DNA from: Candidatus Phocaeicola faecipullorum
GTDB lineage: Bacteria; Bacteroidota; Bacteroidia; Bacteroidales; Bacteroidaceae
Assembly: GCA_018884025.1 (NCBI GenBank)
Contig: JAHLFB010000282.1
Span: 1 to 47,265 of the forward strand
Reading direction: 5' to 3'
Length of the DNA stretch: 47,265 nucleotides
Shown: positions 1 through 8,721 of the stretch, piece after piece
How the letters are laid out: every line of letters begins with the position of its first letter
Position numbering within the stretch: position 1 is the first letter of the stretch
Notes under the pieces: generated by a model
Database searches by the model: none
The model's input: the letters and a program-made list of their open reading frames with translations, nothing else
Told to the model about the DNA's origin: nothing
Translations under genes and position numbers: made by a program

Positions 1-1
1 G

Positions 2-1201
2 CCCAACGGGCTGCGCCTGATTCATGCGCCGAGTCCTACCAACGTGGCCTATTGCGGCTTTGCCGTGGATGCCGGCACCCGTGACGAGCTGGACGGAGAG
101 CAGGGGATGGCGCACTTTGTGGAGCATCTCATCTTTAAAGGCACGAAGAAGCGGCGCGCCTGGCATATACTGAACCGCATGGAGAATGTGGGCGGAGACT
201 TGAATGCCTATACCAACAAGGAGGAGACTGTAGTCTACAGCGCCTTTCTGAAGGAGCATTTTGCCCGTGCCGCAGAGCTGCTGGCCGATATTGTCTTTCA
301 CAGTGTCTTTCCCCAGCCGGAGATAGACAAGGAGGTGGAAGTGATAATCGACGAAATCCGCAGTTATGAAGACAGTCCGTCGGAACTTATTTTCGACGAC
401 TTTGAGGAACTGATTTATCCGGGGCATGCACTGGGAAAAAACATTCTGGGCAAACCGGAGCTGCTGCGCAGCTTCCGCAGCGAGGATGCGCGCCGGTTTG
501 TGACACGCTACTACAAGCCTGCCAACATGGTCTTTTTTGTGCTGGGCGACATCGACTTCAAAAAGGTGGTGCATACGGTGGAGTGTGCCGTTGCCGATAT
601 TCCCTGCGGCGGAGTGGAAGGGTATGTGCGCCGGAAGCCCCTGCCTTACTCGCCGCGCAGCCTTGTCGTGGAGAAGGGTACCCATCAGTCGCACGTGATG
701 ATAGGGGGACGGGGATATGATGCCTACGACGAACGCCGCACGGGCCTTTATCTGCTCAACAATATCTTGGGCGGCCCGGGCATGAACAGCCGCCTGAACG
801 TGATATTGCGCGAGCGGCGCGGCCTGGTGTATAATGTGGAGTCCAATCTCACGGCCTATACCGATACGGGAACCTTCTGCATTTATTTCGGATGCGATGC
901 GGAAGACGAGGAACGCTGCATCACTTTGGTGCACAAGGAGCTGAAACGCCTGCGCGAGCGGCGGCTTACCGCCGCGCAGCTCGCCGCGGCGAAGAAGCAG
1001 ATTATCGGACAGATAGGGGTGGCAGGGGACAATTTCGAAAACAATGCGCTTGATATGGGGAAGTGTTTCCTGCATTACCGGAGGTATGAAGACAAGAGCG
1101 AGGTGTTCGCCCGCATAGAAAGCCTGACTGCCGACGGGCTTCTTGAAATAGCCAATGAGGTCTTTGCGGAAAGCTACCTGTCGACACTGATTTATCATTG
1201 A
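2..1201 (+). CDS. M16 family zinc metallopeptidase (5' end outside window)
   Basis: Insulinase/pitrilysin-type zinc peptidase. The frame is open from base 2, where it reads PNGLRLIHAPSPTNVAYCGF, the usual start region of bacterial M16 proteins, so a GTG at 44 is not the true start and only about the first dozen residues are missing. The inverted zinc motif HxxEH is present as HFVEH (bases 113-127), and the third zinc ligand is expected in the downstream helix around EIDKE. The rest shows the normal M16 two-lobe pattern, ending in a domain that carries RRGLVYNVES. No signal peptide can be judged because the start is missing. Family members in Bacteroidales are about 400-410 residues, so this is essentially full length. 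Substrate unknown. Confidence 0.9.
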   Translation, partial: PNGLRLIHAPSPTNVAYCGFAVDAGTRDELDGEQGMAHFVEHLIFKGTKKRRAWHILNRMENVGGDLNAYTNKEETVVYSAFLKEHFARAAELLADIVFHSVFPQPEIDKEVEVIIDEIRSYEDSPSELIFDDFEELIYPGHALGKNILGKPELLRSFRSEDARRFVTRYYKPANMVFFVLGDIDFKKVVHTVECAVADIPCGGVEGYVRRKPLPYSPRSLVVEKGTHQSHVMIGGRGYDAYDERRTGLYLLNNILGGPGMNSRLNVILRERRGLVYNVESNLTAYTDTGTFCIYFGCDAEDEERCITLVHKELKRLRERRLTAAQLAAAKKQIIGQIGVAGDNFENNALDMGKCFLHYRRYEDKSEVFARIESLTADGLLEIANEVFAESYLSTLIYH

Positions 1202-1361
1202 ATGCGGAAAGGCCGCTACCCTGGAAAAACTGAATCCGAATAAGCCTGAAATTGTGCCTGATATTCCGCTTTTTTGCTTGTTTAGTCATAAAGTGGCCGT
1301 TCGGGCCTTTTACGGGAATTTTTTCTGTACGTATCTTAGTTTCCCAAATACGAGAAAACAC

Positions 1362-1715
1362 ATGAGTATACGATTGGGAGACAAGACTTATCTGCTGATA
1401 GGGAAAAAGCTTGATGAATGGAAAAGACAGAAAGGATTCCTTTGTCTTGGGCTGACCATACAGGCATTGAGCAAGTCTATAGGGGTCAACCGCACCTATC
1501 TGTCTAATTATGTCAATGACACTTATGGCCGAAACTTTAACCGATGGGTGAATGAGCTGCGGATAGAAGAGGCAAAAAGCAGGATGAAGACTGCCGAAAA
1601 CAGTCTGGCCGAGATAGCTGCGCAGGTCGGATTTGCCGATTTGGCCCATTTCAGCAAGCAGTTTAAGCGGAAAGAGGGACTCTCTCCGTCCGCATGGCGA
1701 AAGAAACTGAGATAA
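1362..1715 (+). CDS. Stand-alone AraC-type DNA-binding protein
   Basis: About 117 residues containing little more than an AraC/XylS C-terminal DNA-binding domain. The two helix-turn-helix units are visible: IQALSKSIGVNRTYLSNYV, then LAEIAAQVGFADLAHFSKQF, ending in the typical SPSAWRKK tail. I chose ATG 1362 because the residues upstream of it in the same frame (from GTG 1254) resemble no protein. The ribosome-binding site is weak. The sequence matches the C-terminal part of larger Bacteroides regulators, whose N-terminal sensor or membrane part is absent here. It may be a small functional regulator or the remnant of a longer one; the frame is open back to a stop at 1188-1190. Target unknown. 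Confidence 0.7.
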   Translation: MSIRLGDKTYLLIGKKLDEWKRQKGFLCLGLTIQALSKSIGVNRTYLSNYVNDTYGRNFNRWVNELRIEEAKSRMKTAENSLAEIAAQVGFADLAHFSKQFKRKEGLSPSAWRKKLR

Positions 1716-1743
1716 TCATAGGGCGAACTTCGCTCGAAATCAC

Positions 1744-1751
1744 TATCTTTG
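1744..1751 (+). promoter_or_regulatory. Putative -7 element upstream of argS
   Basis: TATCTTTG fits the Bacteroides -7 consensus TAnnTTTG and lies 47 nt before the argS start. No good -33 TTTG is visible at the expected distance, so only the -7 element is supported. Confidence 0.45.
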
Positions 1752-1798
1752 CGCATCCGATGAAGTATGAAAAACGATAAACAACATTATATAAGCGC

Positions 1799-3592
1799 AT
1801 GAAGATAGAAGACAAACTGACCGAATCCGTCCTCAGGGGCGTAAAGGAACTGTATGGCGCGGATGTTCCCGCCAAGATGGTACAGATACAGAAGACGAAA
1901 AAGGAATTTGAAGGGCATCTTACGCTGGTGGTGTTCCCTTTCCTGAAGATTTCGAAGAAGGGGCCGGAACAGACTGCACAAGAGATTGGCGAATATCTGA
2001 AGCAGAATGAACCGGCGGTGTCGGCCTATAATGTAATCAAGGGCTTTTTAAACCTGACGGTTGCTTCGGATGTATGGGTGGAACTGCTGAACCGCATTCA
2101 TGCCGACAGCCGGTGGGGAATCCGGGAAGCTGCGGCTGATGCACCTCTGGTGATGATTGAATATTCTTCTCCCAATACAAACAAGCCGCTTCATTTGGGC
2201 CACGTGCGCAACAACCTGTTGGGAAACGCTTTGGCCAATGTCATGGCGGCCAACGGAAATAAGGTAATCAAGACAAACATAGTCAATGACCGCGGCATCC
2301 ATATCTGCAAATCCATGCTTGCATGGCTGAAGTATGGGAACGGAGAGACTCCAGAGTCTTCCGGAAAGAAGGGAGACCATCTGGTGGGCGATTATTATGT
2401 GGCTTTTGACAAGCATTACAAGGCCGAAGTGGCCGGGCTGATGGAAAAGGGATTGAGCAAGGAGGAGGCTGAAGCCCAGTCGCCGCTGATGCAAGAGGCC
2501 CGGGAGATGCTCCGCCGGTGGGAAGCGGGCGATGAGGAAGTGCGCGCGCTCTGGAAGAAGATGAACGGATGGGTTTATGCCGGATTTGACGAGACTTACA
2601 AGATGATGGGCGTAGGCTTTGACAAGATATACTATGAGTCGGAAACCTATCTGGAAGGCAAGAAGAAGGTGATGGAAGGTCTGGAGAAAGGGCTTTTCTT
2701 CCGCAAGAACGACGGCTCGGTATGGGCTGACCTGACTTCTGAAGGACTTGACCAGAAGCTGCTGCTCCGTGCAGACGGCACTTCTGTCTATATGACGCAG
2801 GATATCGGTACGGCCGAACAGCGTTTCGCCGATTATCCGATTGACAAAATGATTTATGTGGTAGGAAACGAGCAGAACTATCACTTCCAGGTATTGTCGA
2901 TTCTGCTTGACAAGCTGGGCTTTGACTGGGGAAAAGACTTGGTTCACTTCTCATACGGGATGGTGGAACTGCCGGAAGGAAAAATGAAGAGCCGTGAAGG
3001 AACGGTGGTGGATGCGGACGATTTGATGGAGGCCATGATAGAGACGGCGAAGGAGACAAGCAGCGAGCTGGGAAAACTTGACGGACTGACGAAGGAAGAG
3101 GCTGACGACATTGCCCGTATCGTGGGGTTGGGTGCCTTGAAATACTTCATCCTGAAGGTGGATGCCCGCAAGAACATGATGTTTAACCCGAAGGAGTCAA
3201 TCGACTTCAACGGGAATACGGGGCCGTTCATCCAGTATACATATGCGCGAATCCAGTCTATCCTGCGCAAGGCCGCAGAAAACGGCATCGTCATCCCGCA
3301 GACTATTCCGGCGGGCGTGGAGCTGAGCGTGAAAGAGGAAGGCCTGGTTCAGATGCTTGCCGACTTTACGGGAGTGGTGGAGCAGGCAGGAGCGGACTAT
3401 AATCCTTCCGTCCTGGCCAACTATGCTTATGATTTGGTGAAAGAATATAATCAGTTCTATCACGATTTCAGCATCCTGCGTGAGGAAAACGAGGCGCTGA
3501 AGGTGTTCCGCCTTGCACTGAGCCAGAATGTAGGAAAGGTAGTGAAGCTGGCGATGGGACTGTTGGGCATCGAAGTGCCGGAAAGAATGTAA
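1799..3592 (+). CDS. argS: Arginine-tRNA ligase
   Basis: Class I aminoacyl-tRNA synthetase that charges tRNA-Arg with arginine, using ATP, in the cytoplasm (EC 6.1.1.19). It is 597 residues, normal for bacterial ArgS. An N-terminal ArgS-specific domain covers about residues 1-85. The catalytic core has the HIGH motif as HLGH (132-135), preceded by the conserved SSPNTNKPL, and the KMSKS counterpart as KMKSR (395-399). A helical DALR-type anticodon-binding domain forms the C-terminus and ends in the characteristic LLGIEVPERM. ATG 1799 gives the expected N-terminus. It follows the small AraC-type gene by 83 nt, with a -7-like element in the gap. Confidence 0.98.
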   Translation: MKIEDKLTESVLRGVKELYGADVPAKMVQIQKTKKEFEGHLTLVVFPFLKISKKGPEQTAQEIGEYLKQNEPAVSAYNVIKGFLNLTVASDVWVELLNRIHADSRWGIREAAADAPLVMIEYSSPNTNKPLHLGHVRNNLLGNALANVMAANGNKVIKTNIVNDRGIHICKSMLAWLKYGNGETPESSGKKGDHLVGDYYVAFDKHYKAEVAGLMEKGLSKEEAEAQSPLMQEAREMLRRWEAGDEEVRALWKKMNGWVYAGFDETYKMMGVGFDKIYYESETYLEGKKKVMEGLEKGLFFRKNDGSVWADLTSEGLDQKLLLRADGTSVYMTQDIGTAEQRFADYPIDKMIYVVGNEQNYHFQVLSILLDKLGFDWGKDLVHFSYGMVELPEGKMKSREGTVVDADDLMEAMIETAKETSSELGKLDGLTKEEADDIARIVGLGALKYFILKVDARKNMMFNPKESIDFNGNTGPFIQYTYARIQSILRKAAENGIVIPQTIPAGVELSVKEEGLVQMLADFTGVVEQAGADYNPSVLANYAYDLVKEYNQFYHDFSILREENEALKVFRLALSQNVGKVVKLAMGLLGIEVPERM

Positions 3593-3685
3593 GACAGAAA
3601 TACAGAAAATGGTTGAGAATGGGGAATGAAGGATTTCCGTCAGGGGATTATTCATTTTTCATTCTCAATCTTTTATCGGGGGATT

Positions 3686-4303
3686 ATGGCAAAAAAGAAA
3701 TTCTATACGGTATGGAAAGGAGTTAATCCGGGAGTATATGCTTCGTGGACGGACTGCCAGCTGCAGGTAAAAAACTATCAGGGAGCGGTTTTCAAGTCGT
3801 TTGATACGCGCGAGGAGGCGGAAAGGGCTTTTTCGATGCCGGCACATCTGATTTTTTCCGCGAGGAAGACGGAGAATGCTGGGCTTTCGCTGCCGGAGGG
3901 CTTTAACCGAAATTGTCTGGTGGTGGATGCCGCCTGTAGCGGGAATCCCGGTCCGATGGAATATCGAGGGGTATATCTGCTCACCGGACAGGAGGTCTTT
4001 CATTTTGGCCCGGTATATGGCACCAACAATATCGGCGAGTTTCTGGCCATCGTACATGGATTGGCGCTGCTGAAGAAGAAGAATCTCGACATGCCGGTCT
4101 ATTCGGACAGCCGTAATGCCTTGCTTTGGGTGAAGCAGAAAAGGTGCAAGACGAAGTTGGAGCGCAATGCCCGTACCGAAGAATTGTTCAGTCTGATTGA
4201 GCGGGCCGAGAACTGGCTGAAGGAGAATGCATATAAAACTCCCCTTCTGAAGTGGGAGACCGAGCGGTGGGGGGAGATTCCTGCCGATTTCGGGCGGAAA
4301 TAA
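3686..4303 (+). CDS. rnhA: Ribonuclease H1 with N-terminal hybrid-binding domain
   Basis: Endonuclease that cuts the RNA strand of RNA:DNA hybrids. The start is ATG 3686, which has a purine-rich ribosome-binding site (GGGGG) just upstream and begins MAKKKFYTVWKGVNPGVY; the longer frame from 3626 adds an unrelated 20 residues. Residues 3-50 are the caulimovirus-viroplasmin-like RNase H hybrid-binding domain, usual in eukaryotic RNase H1 and in Bacteroidetes. The RNase H fold follows, with likely catalytic acids D81 (VVDAA), E118 (NIGEFLA), D141 (YSDS) and D201 near the end. Length 205 residues. A strong hairpin terminator follows. Confidence 0.93.
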   Translation: MAKKKFYTVWKGVNPGVYASWTDCQLQVKNYQGAVFKSFDTREEAERAFSMPAHLIFSARKTENAGLSLPEGFNRNCLVVDAACSGNPGPMEYRGVYLLTGQEVFHFGPVYGTNNIGEFLAIVHGLALLKKKNLDMPVYSDSRNALLWVKQKRCKTKLERNARTEELFSLIERAENWLKENAYKTPLLKWETERWGEIPADFGRK

Positions 4304-4338
4304 AGTCTTCGGGCGTTTTGAAGAGCGCTGGCTGATGC

Positions 4339-4400
4339 GGAAAGGCGGACGATGAAACCGTGCAAATTCTGTTGCAAGATTTCATCGTCCGCCTTTTTTA
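4339..4400 (+). terminator. Strong intrinsic terminator after rnhA
   Basis: The arms 4341-4357 and 4380-4396 (AAAGGCGGACGATGAAA and its exact complement) form a perfect 17-bp stem, and a T-tract runs to 4399. The loop holds a second small TGCAA/TTGCA hairpin. The A-run at the left foot could let it work for the opposing minus-strand nitroreductase transcript as well. Confidence 0.9.
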
Positions 4401-4566
4401 TGGCTTGCCTTTCAACATTTCCCGTGAGAGGGCGATTGTTGCCTTTGGAAAAATCTCCGTTGAGGCAGCAAGTCAGGATTTCGCTTGTTCTCCGCTGAAT
4501 GTTTGAGCTTCTGTGGTTGCATATGGCCGCAGCATCTTCAGGGAAAAAAGTACATCAGGTCATTCG

Positions 4567-5217
4567 TCAGTCGATGAATTTTACTTTCTTCATGTCGCGG
4601 GGCTTGGCTGCCGGGCTTTCATCCGGATATCCAAACGCAATGCAGTACAGTAGCTTGTATCCGTCGGGAAATTCCAGACGCTTCAAGTATTCGGCGGCTG
4701 CCGGGTCGGTGTTCATAAATCGTATCGGGCCACCTAAACAGCAAGAGCCGATACCCATTGACCAGGCGGAAAGAATCATGTTTTCTCCCAGCAGTCCGCA
4801 GTCAATCTGCGACATGTCATAAGCCGGGTCGTGTGCGATGAACACAACGGTAGGCGCATTGCGGAACATGTTCTTGAACGACGGGTCTTCGGCCGCTTTC
4901 GGATTGGCTTTCTTGTAGGCTTCGGTAATGCCGTTGATGTATTCCGGATTGTCTACGATGCGGATGGCCCATGACTGTTTGTTCATTCCGTTGGGCGCAT
5001 TGATGCCGCATTCTACGATAGTCTGCATCTTTTCCCGCTCTACGGCTTGTGGCTTGTATCGGCGGATGCTGCGCCGCGACATGATGGTTTCGATAACCTG
5101 GTTTTTGCTGACCGTGGTAGTGTCATTTGCCGGTTGCGATTGCTGTGTAGTGTTCCCTCCGCATGCCATAAGGGGCAGGAAAATTGCAGTCAAGGCTGCT
5201 TGTTTGAGTCGTTTCAT
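4567..5217 (-). CDS. Lipoprotein nitroreductase family protein
   Basis: An FMN-dependent nitroreductase-fold protein of 216 residues with a lipoprotein signal peptide: hydrophobic stretch, then lipobox LMAC with the lipidated Cys at residue 19. The typical nitroreductase N-terminal motif is MSRRSIRRYKPQAV, which contacts FMN phosphate, followed by APNGMNKQSWAIRIV. The C-terminal GYPDESPAAKPR is the usual end motif. Cytoplasmic nitroreductases are the norm, so a lipidated, exported version is unusual but is seen in Bacteroidales. Electron donor and substrate are unknown. It lies downstream of pckA on the same strand but is separated by the pckA terminator and has its own putative promoter. Confidence 0.88.
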   Translation of the reverse strand: MKRLKQAALTAIFLPLMACGGNTTQQSQPANDTTTVSKNQVIETIMSRRSIRRYKPQAVEREKMQTIVECGINAPNGMNKQSWAIRIVDNPEYINGITEAYKKANPKAAEDPSFKNMFRNAPTVVFIAHDPAYDMSQIDCGLLGENMILSAWSMGIGSCCLGGPIRFMNTDPAAAEYLKRLEFPDGYKLLYCIAFGYPDESPAAKPRDMKKVKFID

Positions 5218-5239
5218 GGTTTTGTTGTTTGATTTGTGG

Positions 5240-5269
5240 TAAAGATACGAAAAAAGCGGTTCTCACAAA
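5240..5269 (-). promoter_or_regulatory. Putative promoter of the nitroreductase gene
   Basis: On the minus strand TTTG (5266-5269) is followed after 18 nt by TATCTTTA (5240-5247), close to the Bacteroides -33/-7 pattern. The -33 box lies in the loop of the pckA terminator. The predicted 5' leader is about 16 nt. Confidence 0.45.
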
Positions 5270-5281
5270 GAGAACCGCTTT
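5250..5281 (-). terminator. Intrinsic terminator of pckA
   Basis: AAAGCGGTTCTC (5253-5264) and GAGAACCGCTTT (5270-5281) form a perfect 12-bp stem with a 5-nt loop. On the minus strand it is followed by a T-tract. It starts about 25 nt after the pckA stop. Confidence 0.9.
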
Positions 5282-5306
5282 ATATTTAGAATTTTGTAAG
5301 TTTTGA

Positions 5307-6911
5307 TTACAATTTCGGACCTGCAGCAACCAAAGCTTTGCCTGCTTCGTTTCCTTCGAACTTAGCGAAGTTCTTGATGAAGCGTCCGGCCAAATCTTTA
5401 GCTTTTTCTTCCCACTTGCAAGCGCAGTCGTAAGTGTCACGCGGGTCAAGAATCTTCGGATCTACACCCGGCAACTCAGTCGGAACAACGAAGTTGAAGT
5501 ACGGGATAGTCTTGGTCGGAGCCTTGTCGATAGAACCGTCCAGAATAGCATCGATGATACCACGAGTATCACGGATAGAGATACGTTTGCCAGTTCCGTT
5601 CCAGCCAGTGTTAACCAAGTAAGCCTTAGCACCTGTCATCTTCATCTTCTTAACCAATTCTTCAGCATATTTTGTTGGGTGCAATGACAAGAATGCAGCA
5701 CCGAAACAAGCAGAGAATGTAGGAGTTGGTTCAGTGATACCACGTTCTGTACCAGCCAACTTAGCAGTAAATCCTGACAGGAAGTAGTACTGAGCCTGTT
5801 CCTCGTTCAAGATTGATACTGGAGGCAATACACCGAACGCATCAGCTGACAAGAAGATAACTTGTTTAGCGTGAGGACCTTTAGAAACCGGTTTAACGAT
5901 GTTGTTGATGTGATAGATAGGGTAAGAAACACGAGTGTTTTCAGTTACGCTCTTATCAGCGAAGTCTATCTTACCGTTAGCGTCAACAGTTACGTTTTCC
6001 AACAAAGCGTCACGTTTGATAGCATTGTAGATATCTGGCTCTGATTCCTTATCAAGGTTGATAACCTTAGCGTAGCAACCACCTTCGTAGTTGAATACAC
6101 CTTCGTTATCCCATCCGTGTTCGTCATCACCAATCAACAGACGTTTAGGGTCAGTTGACAAAGTTGTCTTACCTGTACCAGACAGACCGAAGAAGATAGC
6201 TGAGCTCTTGCCTTCTTTATCTGTGTTAGCTGAACAGTGCATAGAAGCGATACCACGAAGTGGGTTGAAGTAGTTCATCATAGAGAACATACCTTTCTTC
6301 ATTTCACCACCATACCAAGTGTTAAGGATAACCTGTTCCTTAGTAGTAAGGTTGAATACAACTGCTGTTTCAGAGTTCAAGCCAAGTTCTTTGTAGTTTT
6401 CAACTTTAGCCTTAGAAGCGTTGTAAACGATGAAGTCAGGTTCGAATGATTCAAGTTCTTCAGCTGTTGGGCGGATGAACATGTTAGTTACGAAGTGAGC
6501 CTGCCATGCAACTTCCATGATGAAACGAACTTTCAAGCGAGTAGCTTCGTTAGCACCGCAGAAACCATCAACTACATAAAGTTTCTTGTTTGACAATTCT
6601 TTAGCAGCAAGTTCTTTCAATACATTCCAAGCTTCTGTAGTTACAGGCTTGTTGTCGTTTTTATATTCTTCTGAAGTCCACCATACAGTGTTTTCACTTG
6701 TAGCGTCTTTTACCAAGAATTTATCTTTAGGAGAACGACCAGTGTAGATACCAGTCATAACGTTCACTGCACCAAGTTCAGTTACCTGACCTTTTTCATA
6801 GCCTTCCAAACCAGCTTTTGTTTCTTCAGCGAACAATACTTCGTATGAAGGATTGTGCAAGATTTCTACGGTACCCTGGATACCGTATTTGGTAAGATCT
6901 AAATTTGCCAT
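5307..6911 (-). CDS. pckA: Phosphoenolpyruvate carboxykinase (ATP)
   Basis: Interconverts oxaloacetate + ATP and phosphoenolpyruvate + CO2 + ADP (EC 4.1.1.49). In Bacteroides it works mainly in the carboxylating direction, fixing CO2 on the way to fumarate and succinate. Length 534 residues, normal for the ATP-dependent family. Visible motifs: TGRSPKDKF near residue 57, the PEPCK P-loop GLSGTGKTT (242-250), and the metal-binding kinase-2 motif LIGDDEHGW (259-267). The wording of the codons is more uniform than in neighbouring genes, as expected for a highly expressed gene. It is monocistronic, with a promoter about 60 nt upstream and a terminator directly downstream. Confidence 0.98.
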   Translation of the reverse strand: MANLDLTKYGIQGTVEILHNPSYEVLFAEETKAGLEGYEKGQVTELGAVNVMTGIYTGRSPKDKFLVKDATSENTVWWTSEEYKNDNKPVTTEAWNVLKELAAKELSNKKLYVVDGFCGANEATRLKVRFIMEVAWQAHFVTNMFIRPTAEELESFEPDFIVYNASKAKVENYKELGLNSETAVVFNLTTKEQVILNTWYGGEMKKGMFSMMNYFNPLRGIASMHCSANTDKEGKSSAIFFGLSGTGKTTLSTDPKRLLIGDDEHGWDNEGVFNYEGGCYAKVINLDKESEPDIYNAIKRDALLENVTVDANGKIDFADKSVTENTRVSYPIYHINNIVKPVSKGPHAKQVIFLSADAFGVLPPVSILNEEQAQYYFLSGFTAKLAGTERGITEPTPTFSACFGAAFLSLHPTKYAEELVKKMKMTGAKAYLVNTGWNGTGKRISIRDTRGIIDAILDGSIDKAPTKTIPYFNFVVPTELPGVDPKILDPRDTYDCACKWEEKAKDLAGRFIKNFAKFEGNEAGKALVAAGPKL

Positions 6912-6971
6912 TGTTCTAATGAATTAAATTGGTTATTATTTTAGATATATTTATTTCCTTTTTTGGCGACA

Positions 6972-7000
6972 CAAAAATACAACATTTTATTTGAATGCAA
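6972..7000 (-). promoter_or_regulatory. Putative pckA promoter
   Basis: On the minus strand TATTTTTG (6972-6979) matches TAnnTTTG and a TTG (6998-7000) lies 18 nt upstream, as expected for a -33 box. The transcript would start near 6965, giving a leader of about 54 nt. Confidence 0.55.
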
Positions 7001-7160
7001 TTAATAATTAGAGAAAAAAATCCGTAATAATGAAATATTTATACTTGTGTAACACATTTGCAAGGTATATGTTGCAAAACATAGTTTTAATACAAAAATC
7101 AAGCAATTCAGAAGTTTCTATAAAATTGTCATACTTGGTATTATTCAACACTTTTCCACA

Positions 7161-7200
7161 AAAAACGGACTGCCCGAAGATCACTCCCCAGGCAGCCCCA
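7161..7200 (-). terminator. Intrinsic terminator of the RND efflux operon
   Basis: On the minus strand GGGCTGCC pairs with GGGCAGTCC (one G-T wobble) around a loop of about 16 nt, and six T residues follow (7161-7166). It sits about 140 nt beyond the stop of the outer-membrane factor gene. Confidence 0.7.
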
Positions 7201-7280
7201 ATCATCTAATTATCACACTAGATAATGATAACAGTTAATTTTATATGAAATGATTGTGTGTGTTTACACCTAAAAAAACT

Positions 7281-7309
7281 CTTCGTTTCTTTAATCCAAA
7301 CGCTTCGTC
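7281..7309. repeat. Two-unit GACGAAG repeat, 22-bp period
   Basis: CTTCGTT at 7281 and CTTCGTC at 7303 are exactly 22 bp apart (GACGAAG on the minus strand). The same motif and the same period recur at 40694-40744. Confidence 0.6.
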
Positions 7310-7338
7310 GTTTTATTTCGGATAAACGAGCTATATAA

Positions 7339-8703
7339 TTATTCTCCTCTTCCTCCTCCAAGAGCCTGATAAAGACTTATCACGCTTTGTATCTCAGTAA
7401 AGCGGTTTGACACCTGCGTAAGTTGTGCGTTAAGCAATGACTGACGGGCTGTCAACACTTCAAGATAATTCGTCGTACCGTACTCCATAAGCAACGATGT
7501 ACTGGTCACTGTTTTTTCCAGTGATTCTACCTGTTTCTGATACAATTCTGTCTTTAACTTGCTCGACTGATATGCTGTCAGCGCATCGTTAACTTCAGCT
7601 CCCGCATTAAGCAGTGTCTGCTGGAAACTCAGACTTGCTTCTTCCTGCTGGGCCTTGGCTATACGAAGTTGGGCTATGTTCTGTCCACGGTTGAAAAGAG
7701 GCATTGTCAACTGACCCACAGCAGTAGCTATGAACTTGGCAGGATTGACTATTATCGAACCTGCGGCATTCGTCCATCCTGCACTACCGCTTAAAACTAT
7801 TGAAGGATAGAAAGCCGAACGTGCCTGGTTAGTAACATAGAACGCAGCTTCGAGTGAACGTTCTGCCGAACGGACATCTGGACGATTTGAAAGCATCTGC
7901 AATGGAACACCTATTGACAAGTCGTCAGGCATTACCTGGTCTGCCAGTTTTCCACGCTCATAATTACGAGGAGTCTCAGCCAACAGAAGTGCCAGAGTAT
8001 TCTGTGTCTGGTTTATCTGTTCTTTAAGATCAACTACAGAAGCCTGCACACTGTAATATGTTGCTTCCATCTGCGATACTACAGCCTCATTGTACTGACC
8101 CGCATCCATCAATGCACGTGCGGCACCAACAGTTTCTTTCCATGCCTCCGCTGTTTCTTCCGACAATTTCAGTTGTTCGTCCAGCATAAGCAATGTATAA
8201 TATGTGTTGGCAACATTGGCAATCAGCTGTGAACGTACAGCCTGCTTATAGTCAACACTCTGAGCGTACAATGCCTGAGCCTGTTTCTTGGAATTTCGCA
8301 TACGGCCAAATATATCAAGTTCCCAACTTGCAGTAACAGGCAGTTCATACGATTTTGTAGCTTTCTGAGAATCAAAACTGCTTATAGTTCCCTGTGGAGT
8401 CAGTGCAAACGAAGGCAGGAAAGCCAGTTTTGATGACAGAAGCGTAGCCTTGGCTTCTTCTATACGTAACTGTGCGGACTGATAGTCAGTATTGTTCTGC
8501 AATGCCTGGTCTATATAGGTCTGAAGATAACTGTCTGTAAATATTTCTTTCCAGTCCGAGTTTCCGAAATTCGCTGTATCGGCTATTTCTACATTTGCTC
8601 CGTACAGACTGTCAGGAACAGTTTCCGCAGGTTTATATTTTGTATATATACCACAGCTGCTCAACATGGCAGCTGTAGTGGCAAGTATCATTATTTTCTT
8701 CAT
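7339..8703 (-). CDS. RND efflux outer-membrane factor (OprM/TolC-type lipoprotein)
   Basis: Outer-membrane channel of a tripartite RND efflux system, of the NodT/OprM lipoprotein type. Length 454 residues. The signal peptide ends in lipobox LSSC, with the lipidated Cys at residue 17. Two internally related OEP halves are visible, each with long alpha-hairpin heptad segments (for example LRIEEAKATLLSSKLAFLPS, and later LRIAKAQQEEASLSFQQTLL) and the conserved SNRPDVRSAERSLEAA linker. It begins 18 nt after the RND pump gene and is the last gene of the operon. The exported compound cannot be deduced. Confidence 0.95.
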   Translation of the reverse strand: MKKIMILATTAAMLSSCGIYTKYKPAETVPDSLYGANVEIADTANFGNSDWKEIFTDSYLQTYIDQALQNNTDYQSAQLRIEEAKATLLSSKLAFLPSFALTPQGTISSFDSQKATKSYELPVTASWELDIFGRMRNSKKQAQALYAQSVDYKQAVRSQLIANVANTYYTLLMLDEQLKLSEETAEAWKETVGAARALMDAGQYNEAVVSQMEATYYSVQASVVDLKEQINQTQNTLALLLAETPRNYERGKLADQVMPDDLSIGVPLQMLSNRPDVRSAERSLEAAFYVTNQARSAFYPSIVLSGSAGWTNAAGSIIVNPAKFIATAVGQLTMPLFNRGQNIAQLRIAKAQQEEASLSFQQTLLNAGAEVNDALTAYQSSKLKTELYQKQVESLEKTVTSTSLLMEYGTTNYLEVLTARQSLLNAQLTQVSNRFTEIQSVISLYQALGGGRGE

Positions 8704-8721
8704 ATGTTATACCTTTTATAA

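Larger units (their letters stand above)
6912..7338. other. Gene-free spacer between pckA and the efflux operon
   Basis: 427 nt with no credible gene. It holds the pckA promoter (6972-7000), an AT-rich stretch with no recognised element (about 7005-7160), a minus-strand terminator (7161-7200), and a two-unit GACGAAG repeat (7281-7309) just after the last gene of the efflux operon. Confidence 0.7.

Noticed and set aside
1002-3059. Long minus-strand open frames opposite argS and the M16 peptidase (215, 299, 258 residues)
   Set aside because: They lie opposite clear genes, have no recognisable domains, and their composition is that of antisense frames.
7008-7205. 65-residue minus-strand frame in the pckA-efflux spacer
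   Set aside because: It starts inside the terminator hairpin, lacks a ribosome-binding site and resembles no known protein.
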